A DNA stretch of 64,000 bases from Phoenix dactylifera (GCF_009389715.1 NC_052402.1:20096956-20160955), one strand, 5' to 3'. Counted from the stretch's first letter, positions 11,046-22,159 are shown. Translations and numbers: made by a program. Notes: a model not told the origin generated them from the sequence alone.

Positions 11046-13384
11046 TGTTAGATGTATGCCCTAGAAGCCAATTTGGCTGACACATTGTTGATTCTAGGGA
11101 CATAATTTTGTACTTGACTATTTATTATTGAATAAATAAAAGGCATCTTCTCATTCATATTGTTTATGTGTCTATGAATCGTCCAAGGAATTAATAAGAT
11201 GATGATACATATTCTCAAGAGTTGAGAATTTGAGTCATGTATCATTGGTGATTAATTTCTAAATGCTCCTGATCAATGGATCATCACGAGGATGGTGATC
11301 GATCCGATCAGTGCACAGATCACTTTCCTTCTGGATGGACGAGACTTGAGTCCACAGTGTAGGGACACTGAAGTGATAGTGCAGGTGCTTGTTAGAGAAC
11401 AAGGGTACTGAGCGTGACCAAGACAAGAAGTCACTTGGATGTTTATCCACTCGTCAGTGACTTGCTTGATGTTGCAGTAGTGTGACTGGTCCTTTGACCT
11501 GCGGTGCTTCGGCTACTCACAGTGAGGTTATTGTAGTTTGACTGCACACATACATGGTCTCTAGCCATATGGGTCCATGCAGTGTAGATTGGCTGCAGTA
11601 GGTTCACTGTAGGAGTAGGGTATGCACCTATAAGGAATCTATCGACCTTGATAGGAGAGGAGTGATCCTATGTGATTTGTTAGACTGAGTTCTAAGACCT
11701 TGGCCAGGGCAGTGATATAAAGTGGAAAAAGAGTTTTCCACTATCGAACTCAAGTCGAATAAATCTTGACATATGACAGACGATGGGGTTTGACGAGTTG
11801 TCCATGACCTCCGTCCTGTAGGGATCCACGATAGTAGGATTGTATCACACGTTAACTGCACCTAGAGGTTCATCATTCCATTCTGCTGGGTAGCCACTAC
11901 ATGCTGCTAGGTGTCACTGGTGGATGGTGGGACTCATAGGGATTATCTTGATGATCGATAAACCCTAATGAGTTGAGTTGGAATCGTTCCAACCCATTGA
12001 AAGAAGTTTTCAATGATATTGAGATAGAGATCACAATATATCTCACTACCAGTCAGAATAGAACCTATGGGGTCACACACACTAGAAGTATTGACCGATC
12101 CGATGGTTGAAATCGTGATTAGGAATCACAAGTAATCAATTTGATTGATAAGAAGTTGAAGAAAGGAACAAAGGGAATTAATTAATTGGACTTGAAACAA
12201 GAGTCCTACTTCGGGTAGGATTCCTAGAGTCCTAATTGGATTAGGACTGGGAATCCTAGTTGGAATAGGACTGGAATTCCTACTTGGAATAGGATTCCTA
12301 CAATCCTAATGAGATTAGGAATTTTGAATTAAAATTGGATTCCTACTTGGAGTAGGATTCCTAGAAATCCTAATTGGATTAGGACTTCGGATTCAAATAG
12401 AGTCCTAATTGGATTAGGACTAAAATTAAATACATCCTAATTGGATTAGGATTCCTTAAGTCTAAATTAATTATTAATCTAATGAATCAACATGACTCCT
12501 AATTGGATTAGGATTGAAGAGTTCAATTGAGTCATGGTTCATTCAAGTCCTAATTGGATTAGGACTAGCATAGATTGAACCCAAAATTGGCTAATCCTAA
12601 TTAGATTAGGATTAAACCATGAGAGAGGCACCTAATCCTCTTTGGAAGAGGATTAGGCTAACCAAGTAAGAGGGGCATCAGCCCCTCTCCAATTGGTTAG
12701 GGCGACAAGAAGAGAGAAGGGGCCGGCGCTCCAAAGAAAGAAGGTTGTCAAGGGCTCCTAACTTGTAGGAGCCCTTGATGCTTATAAAAAGGGACCTAGG
12801 GCCGGCGCCCTAGGGGTGTGCTCTCTTCCCCCTCTTGCTGCCGCCACCAGCCCCTCTCCTCTCTTAGTTCAGCCGCAAGCAAGGGAAAAGGATCTCCAAG
12901 TGTTGGCGGCCTCCTCCCCTTCCCTTCCTTCATCCAACGCAAGGAACAAAAGAAGGCTGCGTGGGGTTCTTTCTTCTTCCTCATCTTCATCCTTCTTCTT
13001 CCTCCTCTCAAGCACAATCAAGGGTTGATTGAAAGAGAGGAGATCAGCCATCAAAAGAAGTCTTTGCAAGGGAGCTAGCACCCCGGGAAGACAAGAAAGA
13101 TTTGATTGGTCCTCTACTTCGTGTGGATACCCGTAGAGGCCGGACGTTTGAACGGCTTCAAGCGAACCCTCTTCCAAAACCACGAATTCAGATTTGCGGT
13201 GATCATCTACCCGCGCAAGGTGAAGATTTGATCTTCCTAATAGTTTTAAAAGTTTTAATTCTTACCTAATTACGAAAGGTCTCGAAACAACGTTCATGCG
13301 ATGAACGTCGATCCCGCACATGCCTCTTCCGCTGCCATCTGATTTAATTTTTGAAATATCAGCGGCATGGGCGGGTTCCCAACA
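11046..13384 (+). repeat. 3' LTR of the copia element
   Basis: 2339 bases, starting TGTTAGATG and ending CCCAACA, followed by the target duplication CCCCT. It carries the same palindrome cluster and a TATA box at 12783-12790. Compared with the 5' LTR, it has one extra C near 12833 and about 13 base changes, several of them inside the palindromes. Confidence 0.95.
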
Positions 13385-14442
13385 CCCCTTTCCCTCACGT
13401 CGGCAGCAGCGATGGCAGCAGGCCACCGGCGGCGACGGTCGTAGGCCACGGGGGTTGCTGTCGAGTGGGGGCCGAGCCACTATTAGGAGGGCTTCCGGTG
13501 GATGTTTGGAGGAGGGGAAGAGTGGTTCTTCCATGGATGAAAGAGGAAGGGGGAAGGGAGGAGAGAAGTCCTGTCGAGATTGGAGAAGGGGGAGGAAATC
13601 ATGCATGTTCTTGGGAGGAAGAAGAAGAAGAGATAGAAGAGGAGATCTCTTCTTCTCTCTTCCCCTTGTCCGGCCACCATCGCCGGCGACTGCAACAGTG
13701 GTGGCTGGTGATGGTTCGGCCAGTGGTGTTGTTGGGCTGGGGAAGGAGAGGGCACAACCACCATGGCTATTGCCCTTGGACCAAAGAGATGTGAGAGAGG
13801 GAGATGGACTCCCAACCATGAAGAGAGAGAGATCTTTCTTTTTTTTGGTCTCTTCACCGGGACCGATCATCGTCGCGGCATGGCTGCGGCCACGGCTGGC
13901 GACGATATAGGCTGGTAGTACAAGGGTGGGAGTCGGGCCACCCCGACTGCCCTAGATTTGGAGGGATTGAGATGCTTGGGGATTTGGTAATGGACCCCAT
14001 AGTAGATGTGAATTATGGTTTAGAATATTTAAATATTGAATAATTTAGTTTGTGAAATATATTTGATGTTGTAGGGGAAGAGTCAGCTGTGCCAGAAGAT
14101 TTTGATCAGGGGACTCAGCACCCCAGCGAGTAGGTTGTGACTCGAATCCGTGATTGAGTCAGTCTACAATTTCTGTAAGAATCCCTACATCTGAGCACCT
14201 CTATTTATGCATTTATTGGATTTATCGTTGGATATATTTTTATAATTATGTTGATATTAATTTTATGAGCTTGTATGACACATATGAGATGTGCATTCTG
14301 ATTGCTATAGAAATATTGAAATAATTAAATTGGAGAGAATTAACATATTTTTGAGAATTTATGAAAATATGTGATGTGATGGAAATGTGATTAAACATGT
14401 AAAACTAGACATGTAAAATGGGTTGGACTAACCTTGTCATGA

Positions 14443-14650
14443 GATAGCCTCTACGAGCTTATGCGTAGGATAGCTGCCACGAGCTTATGCGTGGGATAGC
14501 CTCTACGAGCTTATGCGTGGGATAGCCTCTACGAGCTTATGCGTAGGATAGCCTCCACGGGCTTACGCGTGGGATAGCCTCTACGAGCTTATGCGTAGGA
14601 TAGCCTCCACGGGCTTACGCGTGGGATAGCTGCCACGAGCTTATGCATGG
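14443..14650. repeat. Tandem repeat, 26 bp x 8, in the gypsy LTR
   Basis: Eight exact-length 26-base units of the type GATAGCCTCTACGAGCTTAT plus GCGTGG. Three variants (CTCTACGAG, CTGCCACGAG, CTCCACGGG) alternate irregularly. There are no spacers, so it is a minisatellite rather than a CRISPR array. It lies about 570 bases from the LTR 3' end. Confidence 0.95.
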
Positions 14651-15223
14651 GATTTGTACAGTCTCGGACTGGGTCATGAACTTGGTTAGTCCAACGCCAG
14701 AAGTAAAAAGTCTGAAGACTTGGGAATCAGGGTAATACGGGAATGGATCACATAATGTGAAAAAGGATTTATGTATACAAAATGGTTTGTGTATATATTT
14801 GTTATTTGTTGAGCCTTTGAAATGATGAAATGACATATATTTTGATGCATTGATTATTTTATGATTTTTACTATGTGTGGCTGTTGGAATTCTTACTGGG
14901 CTGGAAAAGCTCATACTACATTTACTTTCTTTTTCAGAGGCACTGAATTTGTAGAGACCATTGGGTGGGACGAGAAATAAGATCAGCATGGAGTCTGATT
15001 GCTGGATAGATAGGAGTTAATCTATCTTTTATTTATGGACATTTGAAATTATGTAATAAATCAGTATATTTTAGTTGGATTTGATTGAATTACATTAATC
15101 TTTGATTTTGGCATATATGTGAATATTGTACCTTTTAGGCCTTGCATGATCTTTAGGGCACTGCTCTAGGGCTCATGCGGCCGGTCGCGTGCCGGACCCG
15201 GGTGATGGGTTCGGGGCGTGACA

Positions 15224-15594
15224 GTAACCATCATGTTGAAGTTGTTTATGATGAAGCTCCAATGGATGGAAAACCATGATAATTAAATAACAAAGAACCA
15301 CCAACAATGTAAAACAATAACAGTAATGATCAGCAAGCCTCCTTACGAATCATGCATCCTTCTTGGCCATATATTCCCACTGAGGCTACCTTCTGTTTCC
15401 TTCAAAGTGCACATGGGTTATCTTTATGTCACTCCCCCTTTTCAAACCTCTCTAAAAGAAATCCAAGTCCCTCTCCAAATTGACACCCTCATTATTTCTC
15501 TACAGCAGCTACCTATACCATCTCAGTTTCTCATAATTTTGTCCATATCTAGTGGTCATACCTCTGCTGCCTTCCATGTCCTCCTTTACACCTC
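15224..15594. repeat. Duplicate of a segment of the kinase gene's intron 1
   Basis: From the base after the gypsy LTR to 15594, this closely matches 41669-42031 inside the first intron of the CDPK gene, with scattered small changes. At 15591-15594 (CCTC) the match jumps to 43634 onward, so about 1.6 kb is missing. CCTC is present at both intron breakpoints (42028-42031 and 43630-43633), which is a microhomology junction. Confidence 0.8.
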
Positions 15595-16763
15595 TATTTT
15601 TTGGTAGATTCGTAGATCCTTTATTTCTCTGCATATCCTCTATTTACTTGTAAATCAATATTTAAATATTCCATATTGCTTAGTAGATCTGCATATCCTT
15701 TATTTTCGGTAGATTAACATCCAAAGATATTTCATTTTCTCATGGATCTACAGCTCCTCTCTACCACTTCTTTCCTCAGATTTAGATCTTCGATTATCTC
15801 TTCTCACCACATCCAAAAATATTTTATTTTCTATTAGATCTGTAGCTCCTCTCTACCACTTTTTTTCTCAACTTCAGATCTTTGGTCATCTCTCCTCACC
15901 GTCGCTCAACCCCTTTTTCTCTATCTTCAATTTTATTTGCTACCTCTGGCTCTTTCGCTATCAAGTTTGAGGTCTGTTGCTCCTCCTCTATGATCCCGTC
16001 TACAAGGATCATCGATCTCCGGTTGCCTTCTCTCCGAGGTCTATCCTCGCTGCAATTGTCATCTTCTATGTATTTTCTTACTACCACATCATCAAACAAA
16101 TCAATCAACTACATCGGCAGACATGTTACTCTGTCATGTCAGCTAGACATATCGATAGACACACCAATTTATATGTTAGTTAGTCATAATAGTGGATGCA
16201 TTAGTCTACTATATCAGTTAGCTACGTCAGTATTGCCAAATACATCAGTTTGCTGCATTAGCTTCCTAATATACTACATCAGTTTCTAAGCTGCTATATC
16301 AGTTTCTATTTTGCCATATCAAATTCTATATCGTCACATCAGCTTTACACATCAGTCTGCTATATTGGCTTCGGAGTTGTTATGTCAATTCCTAATATGC
16401 TACAACAGCTTTTAAGCTGCTATTACAGCTTGTGCTCTACCACAGTAGGCTCTATGCAACCACATCATCTCTTGATCTACCACTACATTAGCCTCTAAGT
16501 TGTTATTAGCTCCTAATCTATCACGTTAGCTTCTGAGCTGCTACTTCAGCTCTTGATCTTATACATCAATTTTTAAGTACATTCGTAATCTAGTTTCGAA
16601 ACTCAAGTTGGCATCTATAGTACCATCTTGAGTTTGAAGGAAGAAGTTAGCATAATTTTAGGAATCACGTAACAACCTTTATCAGCCCATAATATTTTTT
16701 TTTATTAGCGTGATCTTATATCAGCCTATATTATTTTGAAGAAATAGAATTTTTTTTTTAACA
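15595..16763 (+). mobile_element. Truncated copy of the non-autonomous LTR element
   Basis: Related to 43634-44831. It includes the pyrimidine-rich internal region, the degenerate CATCAG-type repeat region (about 16190-16560), a polypurine remnant and a shortened 3' LTR (about 16645-16763) ending in TTTTTAACA. The 5' LTR and primer site are missing. A minus-strand open frame (15896-16108) is shared with the full copy. Confidence 0.75.
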
Positions 16764-17052
16764 TTCGAGCTGGTTGTTTCCTGCTCTTGCTGCAGTTGCT
16801 ATAAACTTGAATGGTCTGATAACAGCTTTCATCCCGAAATTGAGGGGAAATCTAGTCTGGCTAATTAGATTCAAGACATTCAGAACAAGTTGCTATCGAG
16901 TGAAGATCTCATGAAACAAATATTTTGTAATCCATTCTTACACCCTTTCTTGCCGCGCTGATGAGACTATGGATCATTCGGTTTGGTATAATGGTGTGGG
17001 TGGTGCATATATCTATGTCACTGCAATGAAAATAGTTATGAAAGGCTTCAAT
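16764..17052. repeat. Shared flank: duplicated with 26270-26553
   Basis: Downstream of the truncated LTR element, this sequence (starting TTCGAGCTGGTTG) matches the sequence downstream of the second truncated copy at 26270. Because both copies share the same flank after the LTR end, they come from one insertion followed by duplication, not from two insertions. The flank may be decayed LINE sequence, since the second copy leads into a LINE. Confidence 0.75.
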
Positions 17053-18000
17053 TTGTATGCTGAATAAGGCACCGTGCAACCTTCTACCAATATTTGCATG
17101 CAAAATGCTCAACAAATCACCTAATTTAGTTGTTCAATCCAGCCTATGACCGTCTTCAATTTGTGGTCTATATAATTCTTGCTCTCGAGCAATGCAATAA
17201 TGAGAGCAGCCTCCTGTGATGCCTAGATACGCTGGAAGATGCTGAGCATGAATTTTTTGGACAATTCTTGATCGGGCCACGGCCTAAATTGTTTCCAGCG
17301 TCTTTACCTGAAACTTGTTTGCCCTTTTGTGGCATCATTGCCTATGAGGTTGATCACAAATTTGGAGCCTGGTTATGTTAATCTTGGATCTCCTCTTCTT
17401 CCGCTTGTGACTCGGTAGAGTCGATAACTGCTGCTACTATTTTGGGGCAGTCAAGCATGGTTCCTTCAACACTGATGCAAATGTTGCATTTGACCAAACA
17501 GCATTTGTTGGGCACTAGGAGTCCTGGTGGTGCTTCTTTTGTTTTTCTTCTTCTTCTCTTTCTTGCTCTCGCACCTTTTGTTTGCATATAATAGTGTGCA
17601 AATGAGGCCGGCGTACAATATTGGCTTATGAAATAGAGGCAGTCCTCCTCAATAGCCTGACCTCTCACCAATGTTGATGAAAGCAATATTTAACCAGTTT
17701 GGACGTATGTCCACCAAGAGGCTAAGTCAGGGGCTACTCGAACTATTGTTGTTTTTGGGAGAAAGGAGGGCTAAGCCTACCACGGACATTATGTTTATAA
17801 ATATAAACCATATGATAGATACGGTTCAAGATAAGTCTCAGTCTCAAAAAAGACTCGTTTTTCATCAATAAAAATGCGTACTTACAGAGATGGTACATTC
17901 TCACTCACTTCTGCTGTAAATCATCAGTCCACGTATAGTTACAAGCTCTGCAGTTCATCATAGATACAAACAATCCATGTTTCGCTTTCTAAGAAGCAAT
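17053..18000. other. No feature recognised
   Basis: A minus-strand frame of 102 codons (17378-17686) has a lysine/arginine-rich stretch and several cysteines (CCLVKCNIC), but I recognise no family and the frame has no supporting context. Confidence 0.4.
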
Positions 18001-18174
18001 CCATTTGCTACCGTTGGCTAAGTACAAAAGAGTAACAGCCATCTATTTGCACAAAAATATATTCCAGGCACATGTTATGAGAGAATCGGTGTAACGTGGA
18101 GAGCTGGTGCGGCAGCACCATACGAGAGATAGTTGAATGCTGTAAAACTTCTGTGTCGGCAATGGATGGAGACC

Positions 18175-18314
18175 CTGAAACATTTTCCAGTAAATACTTT
18201 TTCAAAAACAAAATCCAGTAAATAGAAACATTCTTCGGTGCTCTAAATAATGCAGTTTCCCCTAAGGAATAGCAAATAGAGAGTCGGTAAAGAGGGCGGT
18301 GTGATGGGCTGTAC
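18175..18314 (-). other. Possible intron in the 3' UTR of the NLR gene
   Basis: Twelve bases after the NLR stop codon, the minus strand reads ACAG|GTACAG at 18315/18314, a good donor. A pyrimidine-containing acceptor, ATGTTTCAG|GG, ends at 18175. The predicted intron is 140 bases and entirely untranslated. It is a prediction from splice-site appearance only. Confidence 0.4.
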
Positions 18315-18327
18315 CTGTCTCAGTAGG

Positions 18328-21300
18328 CTACCAAATCACTATATGCGACTTTTTCATCATTTGTCTGTGCCTTTGCAATTGCTCTGTCAACACCGGATGA
18401 CAATTATCGAAATCTAGAACTTCTAGGGATGAAGGCAGGCCCTTTTCTGGTAGCGAGTGGATCTCAGGGCAATTTGATATCGTCAAACGTTGGAGGGTGG
18501 AAAGGCTATGCAACTTTGTTGGTAGGGACTGAAGATTGTTGCAATTTTCAAGATATAGGCATCTGAGAGATTTGAGTCCCTGCAACCATAATTGCTCCTC
18601 TCCAGCGAACAATATGAGTTCAGTTGAGTCAATGATTTGGAGTGTTTCAAGTGAGGGCTGGGTGATTGTGGAGAACAACACTTTGACCAGGGCGGTGTCG
18701 TCGACGTGTAAGACGCGAAGACGTGCCGAACCCTCGCCCTGCTCTTCCTCATTTGCCAATACCGTGAGCTGAGGACATCTTCCTATATCTAAATGTTCAA
18801 GAGATCTGAGAGCTCGTGAGTCCCCTAGTGACCTCAGTTCTCCACAGTCCCTAATAGTCAAATTTGTGAGAGCAATGTGACCGAGCACTTCTGCTGGAAG
18901 AGATGTTATGTGTGGGCAGCGAACCAACTCCAATCGGGTGAGAGAAGTGAGGTTGTGCAAGCAGCCCGGTAGCGACTCATCTAGATGACCACATGAATCC
19001 AATATAAGCCATTGGAGAGAAGAGGGAAGGATCAGTTGCACTGCGGATGGGAGCATGGGACAGCCCCTGATTTCCAAGAAGATGAGGGAGAGAAAGTCTT
19101 TAAACCTTTCCATTGGCAACCGCACAACCTTTTGACAGTCAATAATACTCAAGCCTCTGATAGCCGGCAGGTGGTGTGACAACAGCCATTGTTCCAGATT
19201 TACCAAGTTTGGACACTCGCAGATACGCATGTGAGAAATTGAAGAGGTCCTGCTGCTGCTGTTGCCGCGCTGTGTCAGACTGCTCTCATCAGGAAAACCA
19301 TGGTCTCTGTCCCATGATTCTGGGAGCATATTTATTCCCACATTCTCTAGGGACAATTCTCTAAGCGAGGGAGGGAGGCAGGGTAAACCCCTCAGCTTGG
19401 GACAGTACTGGATATGGAGCTTAAGCAGTCGAGGAAATGCTTGGATACCTTCTACGCCGAACCATTCTTCCCATTCCAGCATGTCTGAAATCTCCAGCTC
19501 TTTCAGCAACGGGAAAGCATTGACCCCTGGAGAGCCACAGACTTCAAGACCAATTTGCTTCACCGCATGCATATTTTTGATGCACAGAATCTCGAGGAAT
19601 GGGAAGTGAACAAAAGTTGTACGTTGCCCGCAGCCTTGGATATTTTCTAGGCAAATAGCTTTCAAAATTTTGAGCGATTGTGGCTCCAGCCAACTTGGAC
19701 GTCGGACACCACCATAGTTTCTGATTTCCAGCCTTCGGAGATTGGAATGTGGTTTGAGGCCTTCAAGTACCTCATCATCGTTCCCTGAGCTGGTGCCTCT
19801 ACAAAAATTCCATTCTAAGGTCAATTCATCAAGGTACTGTTTATTATTCAGCTTAGCCTGACTGGCCTCTTCCTCACTTTCGATGCTCTCAAGATTTTTA
19901 ATGCAAAGTCTTCCACGAAGCTGTATCATGTCCTTTAATTCTTCAATCTTGTGCCCTCTCTTCTTTACAACTTTGAATACCCGCAACTCTTGGAGAGATG
20001 TTAACTTGCCAATATCAGCCAACTTGCAAATTGTCTCCTCATCTGCTTTAAGCTGCCTCAATTTAACTAGGTTGGTCATGCGTGTAGGAAAATTTTCAAT
20101 TGGGCAGCCAGATATATTTAACACCTCAAGATTGTAAAGGCTACATAGTGATTCAGGCAACCTTGGAATATAGGTGAAAGAGACATCAAGATAACGAAGA
20201 TGTTTTAAATTGCCAATACTTTCAGGCAACTCTATGATCCCATAATTCCTTAATTTCAACACTCGGATCTTTGTTGACACTGTGAACAAGCAATCAAGCA
20301 CAGAACAAAAGTTTGTATCATACAAATCCTTGAAGAAGACAAGGGTGCGTAGATTCTTAGAATTTGCAAAGTTCATTAGCGTACTTGGATCCAGATTCTC
20401 AGTATATATTGATAGGTATCGAAGCCTGCTCGGAATTTCCTGCCAGTTGCCATCTTCTATTCTTAGATGTTCGTCAGTTGAGACAGATTGTACTAGATCG
20501 TGTATCAAATCATGCATCACATATTCATCCTTCGATGAATGCTGAAAGAAAGATCTGCCAAGTAAATCATGAAAGTACTCACTCCCTACCTCTTCAATCT
20601 GCACATTTCCTTGAGGTACAATGAAGCCTTGTGCCATCCAGACTTGGACTAGCTCGTCTTTTCTGTACGAGTAACCTTTAGGAAATATAGAACAATATGC
20701 AACACACTGCTTCAGATATCCAGATAGGTATTGATAGCTCAACTGAAGGACCGGCATAATGCCATCTTCACGTTGTTTTAGTTCCCATATTTTACTGTCC
20801 ATGATGGTTCTCCAGTGCCTCTCATCCAAGTCTAAATTCAATAGGCCTCCTAGCGTCTTTGCTGCAAGTGGAGATCCCTTCAGCCTGTCAGCAATCTTCC
20901 TGGCAATAGCTTCCAACTCAAGATGTTCTTTGGGGTTCTGAGAACCAAATGCTTGTCTATTAAAAAATTCCCAATATGCATCATTTGCTAAACCCTCCAA
21001 GAAGACTACCTCCATTGTGCCCATCATCTCTGCAACCTTGTGAGATCTAATTGTTACCAAGATCTTGCTTCCCTGTAGCCCGGACCTTAATGGCGCACAC
21101 AGACGATGCCATTCGTTGGGGTCATCATTCCAGCTGTCATCAAGGACGAGCAGGAATCTCTTTAACATTATCTTCTCCTTAAGGATCTCTTGGAGACAAT
21201 TCAAATTTTGGTGATCAGAGAGTCTCTCCCGAGTAACAGACTCTATTATCTCTTTAGTTAGCCTTTTCACATCAAAATTATCAGACACACAAACCCAAAT

Positions 21301-22050
21301 CTTTAGCTCAAAATAACGATGCACCTTCGGATCATTGTAAATGAACTGAGCAAGAGTAGTTTTTCCGATCCCTCCGATACCGACCACTGGCAAAATAGAT
21401 ATACTATCCTTCTTTTGTCTCTTTGAACAAACATGGACAAGATCATCACCGGGTTCAGTTGCATCTCCTGACTTTAATAGTAGTTTTATCACCAGTTCTT
21501 TTTCTCTTTCTCGCCCAAATACTTCGGGTTCAGTTAAGAATGAGCTCGTCTCTCGTCTCGCCGATCTCTGATATATTTTTCCTTCATCATCTAAATCCAG
21601 GAGTCTGATGACTTTTTCCATATCATTAGCAATGCTATCTAACCTCCCCATAACCTCCCTCACTTTAGCCGCAACATCGTCATCTCGATTGAACACATTT
21701 CTGGCAAGTGTAAGAGAAGAAGATAAGAAGTTACCTCTCTGATTCTCTTGACTTTCAGCCTTTTGCTGCAGTACTTGGTATTCGAATTCGTCCAGCAAGT
21801 CTTCAGCATCATAGGCGGCATCTTTGAGTTCTTGGAGGATTTGGGCAAGGTTCTCATCTTTGGTTCGCCTCTTCTCCGCGCTCTTAAGGATCAAGCGTGT
21901 TCGTAGCAGGGTAGTCCGTAGCCTCCTGAGGTCATCCTGAAGGCCTGAGTGCCACCCGAACTGCTGGATGGCATCGGAGGTCACCTGGCCGACCAAGTTG
22001 TCCAGCACGGCGGAAGCGATGAATCCTCCAACTGATAGCAGTGCCTCCAT
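18328..22050 (-). CDS. CC-NBS-LRR disease resistance protein (RGA type)
   Basis: An intact 1240-residue single-exon frame for an intracellular immune receptor. Residues 1-150 form the Rx-type coiled coil, with the EDVID-like DAEDLLDEFE at 81-90. The NB-ARC domain shows the P-loop GIGGIGKTT (224-232), RNBS-A near WVCVSDNFD (252-260), kinase-2 LLVLDDSWND (300-309), RNBS-B GSKILVTIRS (327-336), GLPL as GSPLAAKTLGG (392-402) and MHD at 512-514. From about 540 to the end there are leucine-rich repeats of the form LxxLxxLxLxxC..L, as in RGA-like proteins. Such proteins act as ADP/ATP switches that detect pathogen effectors. Lys230 and the kinase-2 aspartates are kept. Two small departures are a Ser after LLVLDD, where Val is usual, and Ile334 in place of the second Thr of VTTR. 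No TIR domain is present. Length is normal for the family. I see no frameshift, so the gene is probably functional. Confidence 0.93.
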   Translation of the reverse strand: MEALLSVGGFIASAVLDNLVGQVTSDAIQQFGWHSGLQDDLRRLRTTLLRTRLILKSAEKRRTKDENLAQILQELKDAAYDAEDLLDEFEYQVLQQKAESQENQRGNFLSSSLTLARNVFNRDDDVAAKVREVMGRLDSIANDMEKVIRLLDLDDEGKIYQRSARRETSSFLTEPEVFGREREKELVIKLLLKSGDATEPGDDLVHVCSKRQKKDSISILPVVGIGGIGKTTLAQFIYNDPKVHRYFELKIWVCVSDNFDVKRLTKEIIESVTRERLSDHQNLNCLQEILKEKIMLKRFLLVLDDSWNDDPNEWHRLCAPLRSGLQGSKILVTIRSHKVAEMMGTMEVVFLEGLANDAYWEFFNRQAFGSQNPKEHLELEAIARKIADRLKGSPLAAKTLGGLLNLDLDERHWRTIMDSKIWELKQREDGIMPVLQLSYQYLSGYLKQCVAYCSIFPKGYSYRKDELVQVWMAQGFIVPQGNVQIEEVGSEYFHDLLGRSFFQHSSKDEYVMHDLIHDLVQSVSTDEHLRIEDGNWQEIPSRLRYLSIYTENLDPSTLMNFANSKNLRTLVFFKDLYDTNFCSVLDCLFTVSTKIRVLKLRNYGIIELPESIGNLKHLRYLDVSFTYIPRLPESLCSLYNLEVLNISGCPIENFPTRMTNLVKLRQLKADEETICKLADIGKLTSLQELRVFKVVKKRGHKIEELKDMIQLRGRLCIKNLESIESEEEASQAKLNNKQYLDELTLEWNFCRGTSSGNDDEVLEGLKPHSNLRRLEIRNYGGVRRPSWLEPQSLKILKAICLENIQGCGQRTTFVHFPFLEILCIKNMHAVKQIGLEVCGSPGVNAFPLLKELEISDMLEWEEWFGVEGIQAFPRLLKLHIQYCPKLRGLPCLPPSLRELSLENVGINMLPESWDRDHGFPDESSLTQRGNSSSRTSSISHMRICECPNLVNLEQWLLSHHLPAIRGLSIIDCQKVVRLPMERFKDFLSLIFLEIRGCPMLPSAVQLILPSSLQWLILDSCGHLDESLPGCLHNLTSLTRLELVRCPHITSLPAEVLGHIALTNLTIRDCGELRSLGDSRALRSLEHLDIGRCPQLTVLANEEEQGEGSARLRVLHVDDTALVKVLFSTITQPSLETLQIIDSTELILFAGEEQLWLQGLKSLRCLYLENCNNLQSLPTKLHSLSTLQRLTISNCPEIHSLPEKGLPSSLEVLDFDNCHPVLTEQLQRHRQMMKKSHIVIW

Positions 22051-22093
22051 ATCGGTTGGTGGACAAAAGCGCCTCCTATAGGGGAGAGGGAGA

Positions 22094-22098
<5 letters not shown>

Positions 22099-22159
<61 letters not shown>
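22099..22159. repeat. (AG)n microsatellite, (CT)n in the NLR 5' leader
   Basis: About 30 AG repeats, reading as CT on the NLR coding strand, 49-109 bases before its ATG. Long CT tracts in leaders and core promoters are common in plants and can bind GAGA-binding factors. Any regulatory role here is inference. Confidence 0.95.

Larger units (their letters stand above)
3173..13384 (+). mobile_element. Complete Ty1/copia LTR retrotransposon
   Basis: A complete 10.2 kb element: 5' LTR 3173-5510, primer-binding site, 1.55 kb leader, gag-pol 7066-11031, polypurine tract, 3' LTR 11046-13384. It is flanked by a perfect 5-bp target duplication CCCCT (3168-3172 and 13385-13389) inside a gypsy LTR. The LTRs are unusually long for copia (2.34 kb). 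By eye they differ by about 13 substitutions and one single-base indel, roughly 0.6 %, so the insertion is recent. The order protease, integrase, reverse transcriptase, RNase H is diagnostic of Ty1/copia. I do not assign a lineage. Confidence 0.97.
2560..15223 (+). mobile_element. Ty3/gypsy 3' LTR, split by a copia insertion
   Basis: The LTR begins TGTGAAAACCCC at 2560, directly after the polypurine tract, and ends GGGGCGTGACA at 15223. It is interrupted at 3172/13385 by the complete copia element. Joining 2560-3172 to 13390-15223 gives about 2.45 kb with TG...CA ends. The parts on either side of the copia are GC-rich and contain long chance reading frames (13262-13910) that I do not regard as genes. 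Several short hairpins occur near the 5' end, e.g. GATCGTGCC-CTA-GGCACGATC at 2635-2655. A related LTR in reverse orientation is present at 22713-25088. The target duplication cannot be checked because the 5' side is outside the window. Confidence 0.8.

Noticed and set aside
13262..13910. Overlapping long open frames on both strands (up to 202 codons)
   Set aside because: They lie in the GC-rich part of the gypsy LTR, partly crossing the copia boundary. Composition is low-complexity and no protein family is recognisable.
14443..14650. Regular repeat that could suggest a CRISPR array
   Set aside because: Units are directly adjacent with no spacers, in a plant LTR. It is a minisatellite.
17378..17686. 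Cysteine-containing, basic minus-strand frame of 102 codons
   Set aside because: No family recognised, no promoter or splice context, and no second copy. Not called as a gene.
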